Source of the DNA: Liolophura sinensis
Lineage: Eukaryota > Mollusca > Polyplacophora > Chitonida > Chitonidae
Assembly: GCF_032854445.1 (NCBI RefSeq)
Contig: NC_088303.1
Span: forward strand, 3,789,501-3,853,500
DNA length: 64,000 nucleotides
Direction of reading: 5' to 3'
The position numbers and the translations under genes are program-made. A model generated the notes under the pieces. The model ran no database searches, was not told the origin of the DNA, and worked only from the letters and a program-made list of their open reading frames with translations. How positions within the stretch are numbered: position 1 is the first letter of the stretch; each line of letters begins with the position of its first letter. Shown here piece by piece: positions 59,101 to 64,000 of this stretch.

Positions 59101-62100
59101 ATACATACTGATACACACATGTACAACTGATTTAATTCTCCTATTACATGCACACACCAAAACACATGGTTGATCAGTAGGCAGTCTACATGTACATTTT
59201 CATACCCTGCACATTCACGTAGAGTTTACCTGCTTTCTTGCCTTAGGTCTGATGTAAGCCATTCTAAAGGTGGACCTAATTCCTCAAACTTTTCACATGT
59301 GAAAGATATACATTCAGTGCAATTTATGCACCCTATTAACTTGATTTTGGAGACAAAACTACATTGGCTAGGTCAATTTCAGGTCTTCACAAAAATCAGT
59401 CTATACAGACTAATGCCCCCAGAATATGCTTAAAGAAACACCTTGCAAATGCTAAAAAGTGAAGAATTATAGTAAGTATGACATTTATCTATTTATTTTT
59501 ATTTGATTGTCGTTTCATGCATTACCCCAGAATACTTCACTTATACAACCGCAGCCAGCATTATGGTGGGAGGAAACAGGGCAGAGTCCAGGGGAAACCC
59601 AAGATCATCCACAGAGTTGAACTCACGGGGACGTCATTGGTGACAGGCCCCTGGGTCATGCTAAACACCTTGGGCCACGGCGGCCCCTAAGACTCTGACA
59701 CAGATTTCACATGTAAATATGGTAAATGACCTAACATTTCATCCATGACCAAGTCCATTTGCCTCATTCTGAGAGTTTTTTGTGGCACAGCAAAGGTGTT
59801 TTGAGGTTAGTTTAGAAATAAGGATTACATGTATATTCTACTGGGAAAAAAAAACTAACATAAAAATAACAAAAGTAATAACATTTATTTGCCACTAAAA
59901 TGCACTTATTAAGCCATTTACACAATATACACAATATACTCCAGACACTATCAATTATAATGTACTCACAAACAATCCCCACACAATATATTACAAGTTT
60001 CTGTGTCTGCTGTGTGGGATCTGCAGCCAGGGGGCGGAACAATCGCTTCAGAAGGTTAGACGATTCATACTGTAGGGGAGAGTCTTGTGCGGCAGGGAGC
60101 AGACACTGACTGTCTCTGTACATCTCTTCGCTGCTCACGTCCTTGGTCTGAACATGGTTGTCAAAACTAGCTGACCCCGGGGCAGTATCCTCACCGTTTT
60201 CGTCTTCATCACGCTTCGTCCCTGCCCCTGGCAGTGAGGATTCTTCCATATACCTGTAAGAATGCGTATGGATTAAACTCCGACACCTGAAGTTGGAGTA
60301 CTGATAATGTATTTATTACTGAAGTAACAAAATCTACAGGAGACAGAGGTAATTGTTATTGTAGTTATACAGAGAAACAGAAGACAGAAAAGAATTTATT
60401 TATTTTATTGGTGTTTAATATACATTGTATATCTGACTTAAGAAAATATCACTTATATGATGGCTGCCAGCATTATGGTGGGAGAAAACGCACAGCCACA
60501 GGTTCAGTGAGAAGAACATACGCTACATGTAGCCATATAGTCACATTTTGTCACTAACTGTACACTATGTACACCTGTATTCAATGTATCAACAACAGAA
60601 GATGGAGCACACAAACTTACCAAAACCTATAACATGTACACAGTTTCTAACCATATGTACCCATATATACTGCTACAATCACTTCAGCAAATTCAATGTG
60701 GTTAAAGTGGATATTCAGGGGAATCAGGGGCAATTTGCATGCTTGGTGGATAGCATGGAATCTAGTACTACTTGGATATATACATACCTGTTTGATCTGG
60801 CTTGGCCACATAAGAACGAAAGTTAGACTTCAAGAAAATTACATATATATACTGCTTAACAAAAAATTCAAGTAAAAACTTAAGTCTGGTCTTGCTCTCT
60901 TTTCAAGAAATATTCTAAACTACGGATATACTTGCAATGGAGAAGTTTCAAAAGCAGGTATGGGAGGTAACTGAGACTGGGGATGTTCCGGGACAACAAC
61001 ATGGACTCTGTACCTGTAAAAATGGGTTTAGATATAAAATGGTTCATGGTTTAAATATAATATCGAACATTAGTATTCTTTAATATCATCATCAAATAAT
61101 ATGTATAATACCTGTATTCTACAATGTACATGTATTCTTTCTTTGATAATTACATGCTATTTATAATACTTGTGTCTGATAATGTTTTCGTTTAACATCA
61201 TCACTGTATTGAAATTGGTATCTGATAAATACATACATAAATCATAATGTCAGTGCATTTTAATACTTAAGATCACTTGTGCCTATGATAATGTAATGGT
61301 CCATCAAGAAAACACTGTCTTCTGAAAAGCAAATTTCTCTCTGGGTATAATTCATTAAGACAAACATTTTACACAAAATTTATCATTCAAAATCTATCAG
61401 ACTACAGGGTATATACATTTAGTATTATTGGTCACCATAATTGGTAAAAGTGTAATATGTACAGTCTATACTATGCTGGTAAATGCACAGGTTATAGGCT
61501 CAAGTGTTTGGCCTGTAATGTAAGGCCTGTAATAAGCTGGTCAATGCCCAGGCTATATGCTCAAGTTTTTGGCCTGTAATGTAAGGCCTACAATACGCTG
61601 GTCAATGCACAGGTTATGTGCTCAAGTGTTTGGCTTATAATGTAAGGCCTGTAATACGCCAGTCAATGCGCAGGATATATGCTCAAGTGTTTGGCCTGTA
61701 ATGTAAGGCCTATAATACGCTGGCCAATGCACAGGTTATATGCTCAAGTGTTTGGCCTGTAATGTAAGGCCTATAATACGCTGGTCAATGCACAGGTTAT
61801 ATGCTCAAATGTTTGGCCTGTAATGTAAGGCCTATAATACGTCGGCCAATGCACAGGTTATATGCTCAAGTGTTTGGCCTGTAATGTAAGGCCTATAATA
61901 CGCTGGTAAATGCACAGGTTATCTCCTCAAGTGTTTGGCCTGCAATGTAAGGCCTATAATACGCTGGTCAATGCACAGGTTATGTGCTCAAGTGTTTGGC
62001 CTGCAATGTTAAAGGCCTTTACCTGTTACAAATAGGCCTTTACCATCTGACAGCTTGTAACATACTGTACATTGAAAGGTAACAGCTGCAGAACAGAACC

Positions 62101-64000
62101 ACAGGCTTTATACTTAGAACTGCTCTTACAGCTTGAAACTAATTATATATACAATATGGGAAGGAAGATAAAATGTACTAAATATTTTCATTGAGGTATT
62201 TGTCCAAGCTATAGTCAAAGCAGATATCCAGTTTGTAATACATATACTAGTATATGCATAAGGGAAGCAAAATGGGTCAAAGGATATATGTATAACCATA
62301 AGAAAAGTGATACATCATTTATGGAAACATGTGGACAGCTGTATTGTAACCAAAGCTCTGGTATACATGTAGGGCAGAGTGAACATGTACTGTGGAATCT
62401 GCCAGAAAGCCCAAATAGAAAGATGGCTAACATTAAAATAACATTAATTTTTTTTTAAACTGTACTTTAAAAGTGCTATCACGAAGACAGAACTTTTAGT
62501 TCTTTCATCACAAAAATCTTAATTGTCATTAAACTGAACAAAAGACTCAGGTCACAGAACAACAAATTTCTCATACCTGAACTGTAAATGTTAGCAATAC
62601 CAGACATACTGTATAGAGCCTTTAAATGTCCTGCCGACATCATTACCCAGGAATTTGTTGAAATGCTCTGGTGTTCATCCTGTTTACCTACCTGATTATG
62701 AGGACAGAGACAGCCACAAGTGTGTAGGCCAACAAGGTGCCTATAGACATCATATCCACTAGTTCCTTCAGGTCAAATAACATAGCCATCACACCTGCCA
62801 AAGAAAGACAATCAGAACAAACACTCACATTATTTGGTTGTTTGACATTATTTACCCTTGATCCATTCCGGACCATTTCTATACAAACCTACAATGTATT
62901 TCATAATTCAACGTGCAAAAATGGGAACTTCTTTCACTCTATAGCTAGTAAATGACAAGGTGAAAATATAACTAGGGAAAATGGTATAGGGAAATAAACA
63001 CTAGACTTTCAGTCAAAATCAAAGCAAACAAATGTCTAGCAGGAGTAATGAGTTTCTCTTTCTCAGATGGTTAAACCATCCAATGAACAACATACTCATA
63101 TCTTTACCTTTCCAAAAGACTGGTAAAGAAAGGTAACATTCTACTTTCAACACTACTAATATCTGTCCCCAACATTAGAGGAGTTAGGGTGCAATAGTGG
63201 TCAGTTTTATGAGTGCAGGAAACTGCAGTGCATGGAGTAAACCACTTTATTATTATACATCAGTGAAATCCCAGTATTTCCTTCACTGATAAAAATGATA
63301 TCTTCACTAGTTAGATATCACTTTTGTTATTACATTTTGATATTACACTGCCAGAGACCTTGACCCCTGACCCACAGTTGACACTGAATTACTTTTGTAC
63401 ATGCTGTCTGCTACATTCATTGTGTCACTTCATGCAGACAGCAGGTGATGTTCCAGGGCTGTGAAATTTGCGTAGACCGCATCACAAGGCCATGCACTTT
63501 CGTGCGATATATAGTTCGTCACAAAAAGAGGTAGAAATTCTTCATGTGCTTAATGTACATAAATACCTATATTGCATTAGCATTAAGCACCTTTGTAGAA
63601 TGTATAATTATTCAGACAGCGTTTAAAACTGTAAAAAGGTTTTGTGAGCGCAGACGTGAACAAATTGCAGCACATATGAACAGAATCAGAAATACGCTGA
63701 AGATGTCACATTGCTTATTTTTTTCACGGATGACAAAAAACCAGACCAACGGTTAAATTTGTGATGAAGACCATGAATAATATGTGGAAATGACGTTGAT
63801 GTAGATTTTCCAGTAACATTCTAGAAAGATCATGAAAAAACTATCAGTTTTGACACAAAATCAAATTTGACTAAACATTTGAACTAAAGTAGGCCTACAT
63901 GTAAAATTTAACATGATGGAAAATGATCTCACACACCAGTTTCAAAACCTTCCCATATATTTCAAAGCAACAAATTGTATACTTTCTTACCTGCCAGGAA
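56123..64000 (-). CDS. cationic amino acid transporter (CAT, SLC7 family), 3' half
   Basis: Exons on the minus strand: 64000-63991 (cut by the edge; FLA), 62794-62692 ([20 protein letters not shown]), 61013-60932 ([12 protein letters not shown]), 60253-59970 (hydrophilic loop ending [10 protein letters not shown]), 58309-58143 (two membrane helices), 57842-57734 ([20 protein letters not shown], then [11 protein letters not shown]) and 56259-56123 ([14 protein letters not shown], acidic tail [16 protein letters not shown]). [17 protein letters not shown] and the VPFLPVLP block are hallmarks of SLC7A1-4-type CATs, plasma-membrane carriers of arginine, lysine and ornithine. Phases agree except between 60932 and 60253. 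A 40-nt exon at 60827-60788 (donor CAG|GTATGT) spliced to a weak acceptor at 60242 would repair this. The N-terminal half is outside the window. Introns contain four minisatellites. Confidence 0.93.
56385..56850. repeat. 40-bp minisatellite with a hairpin in each unit, about 12 units
   Basis: Unit ATTCCTTACACTACAAAGCT then TTTGTAGTCTGGCATTCATA. CTACAAA and TTTGTAG form a 7-bp stem with a 3-base loop in nearly every unit. Located in the last CAT intron, 0.1 kb before the terminal exon's acceptor. Confidence 0.95.
57295..57733. repeat. 40-bp minisatellite repeating a splice donor, about 11 units
   Basis: The unit on the minus strand is CCTTAGGTGAGTACTCTCTG then CCTGTAGTCACATGTTACAG. The array begins exactly at the CAT exon end (GCCTTGG|GTGAGTACTCTCTGCC at 57734), and its first unit overlaps the true donor. 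Every unit therefore repeats AG|GTGAGT, a consensus 5' splice site, at 40-bp spacing. Confidence 0.95.
58600..59125. repeat. 43-bp minisatellite in a CAT intron, about 12 units
   Basis: Unit ACACATGTACATCCAAATCC then CTCCTACTTATACATACTGA and TAC, in the intron between 59970 and 58309. The right-hand units have expanded C runs (CCCGCCCCCCCC). Minus-strand open frames across it (58788-58982) are repeat products. Confidence 0.95.
59482..59688 (-). mobile_element. SINE A in a CAT intron
   Basis: Inverted copy: TTTATTTTTATTTGATTG, GCAGCCAGCATTATGGTGGG, GGAAACAGGGCAGAGTCCAG, ending TTGGGCCACGGCGGCCCC. Missing part of the head. Confidence 0.9.
60395..60515 (-). mobile_element. SINE A remnant in a CAT intron
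   Basis: TTTATTTTATTGGTGTTTAA, then ATATCACTTATATGATGGCT and GCCAGCATTATGGTGGGAG in SINE A order; the head is missing. Confidence 0.8.
61475..62015. repeat. 61-bp minisatellite in a CAT intron, about 9 units
   Basis: Unit ATAATACGCTGGTCAATGCA, CAGGTTATATGCTCAAGTGT, TTGGCCTGTAATGTAAGGCC plus T, between the exons at 62692 and 61013. Confidence 0.95.
62795..63990 (-). other. CAT intron, no other feature seen
   Basis: Intron bounded by donor CAG|GTAAGA at 63990 and acceptor TTCTTTGGCAG at 62795. The small open frames inside (e.g. 63544-63756 plus) have no support. Confidence 0.6.

Overview
The window is animal nuclear DNA, most likely from a marine mollusc and probably a bivalve. It has spliced genes with GT-AG introns, is AT-rich, carries very many minisatellites, and contains several tRNA-headed SINE families of the kind common in molluscan genomes. 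The species assignment is inference. I see no prokaryotic features and no CRISPR array.

Layout. 1-9,760 (+): two coding exons (1481-1560 and 9581-9757) of a gene I do not recognise. The intron between them would be made almost entirely of satellites with 39-, ~37/76-, 51- and 38-bp units, and a 35-bp array lies upstream. 11,573-14,442 (+): a complete four-exon cytochrome P450 of the CYP2 type. 17,673-20,933 (-): a two-exon seven-transmembrane receptor with a long cysteine-rich ectodomain. 21,935-22,870: three SINEs nested inside one another.

23-53.6 kb is a segmental array built from modules A, B and C. It is interrupted by a 5'-truncated I-type LINE (26.4-30.1 kb, minus) and by a nearly full-length CR1/L2-type LINE (33.9-39.1 kb, plus) that inserted into a 43-bp satellite. 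Module B carries, on the minus strand, an exon encoding the last membrane segment and cytoplasmic tail of a cationic amino acid transporter (CAT, SLC7). Three copies of that exon are intact, one is shortened and one is deleted.

53.8-64 kb (-): the 3' half of a CAT gene, running in from beyond the right edge. Its visible terminal exon is at 56,123-56,259. The duplicated tail exons at 52.7, 46.2 and 42.5 kb lie downstream on the same strand, and their acceptor phase matches the donor at 57,734. They could therefore be alternative terminal exons giving the transporter different tails, one type with a PPAY (WW-domain) motif. This is the most interesting hypothesis here, but without transcript data it is inference. 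A second notable feature is a 40-bp minisatellite just inside that intron, in which every unit repeats the splice donor sequence.
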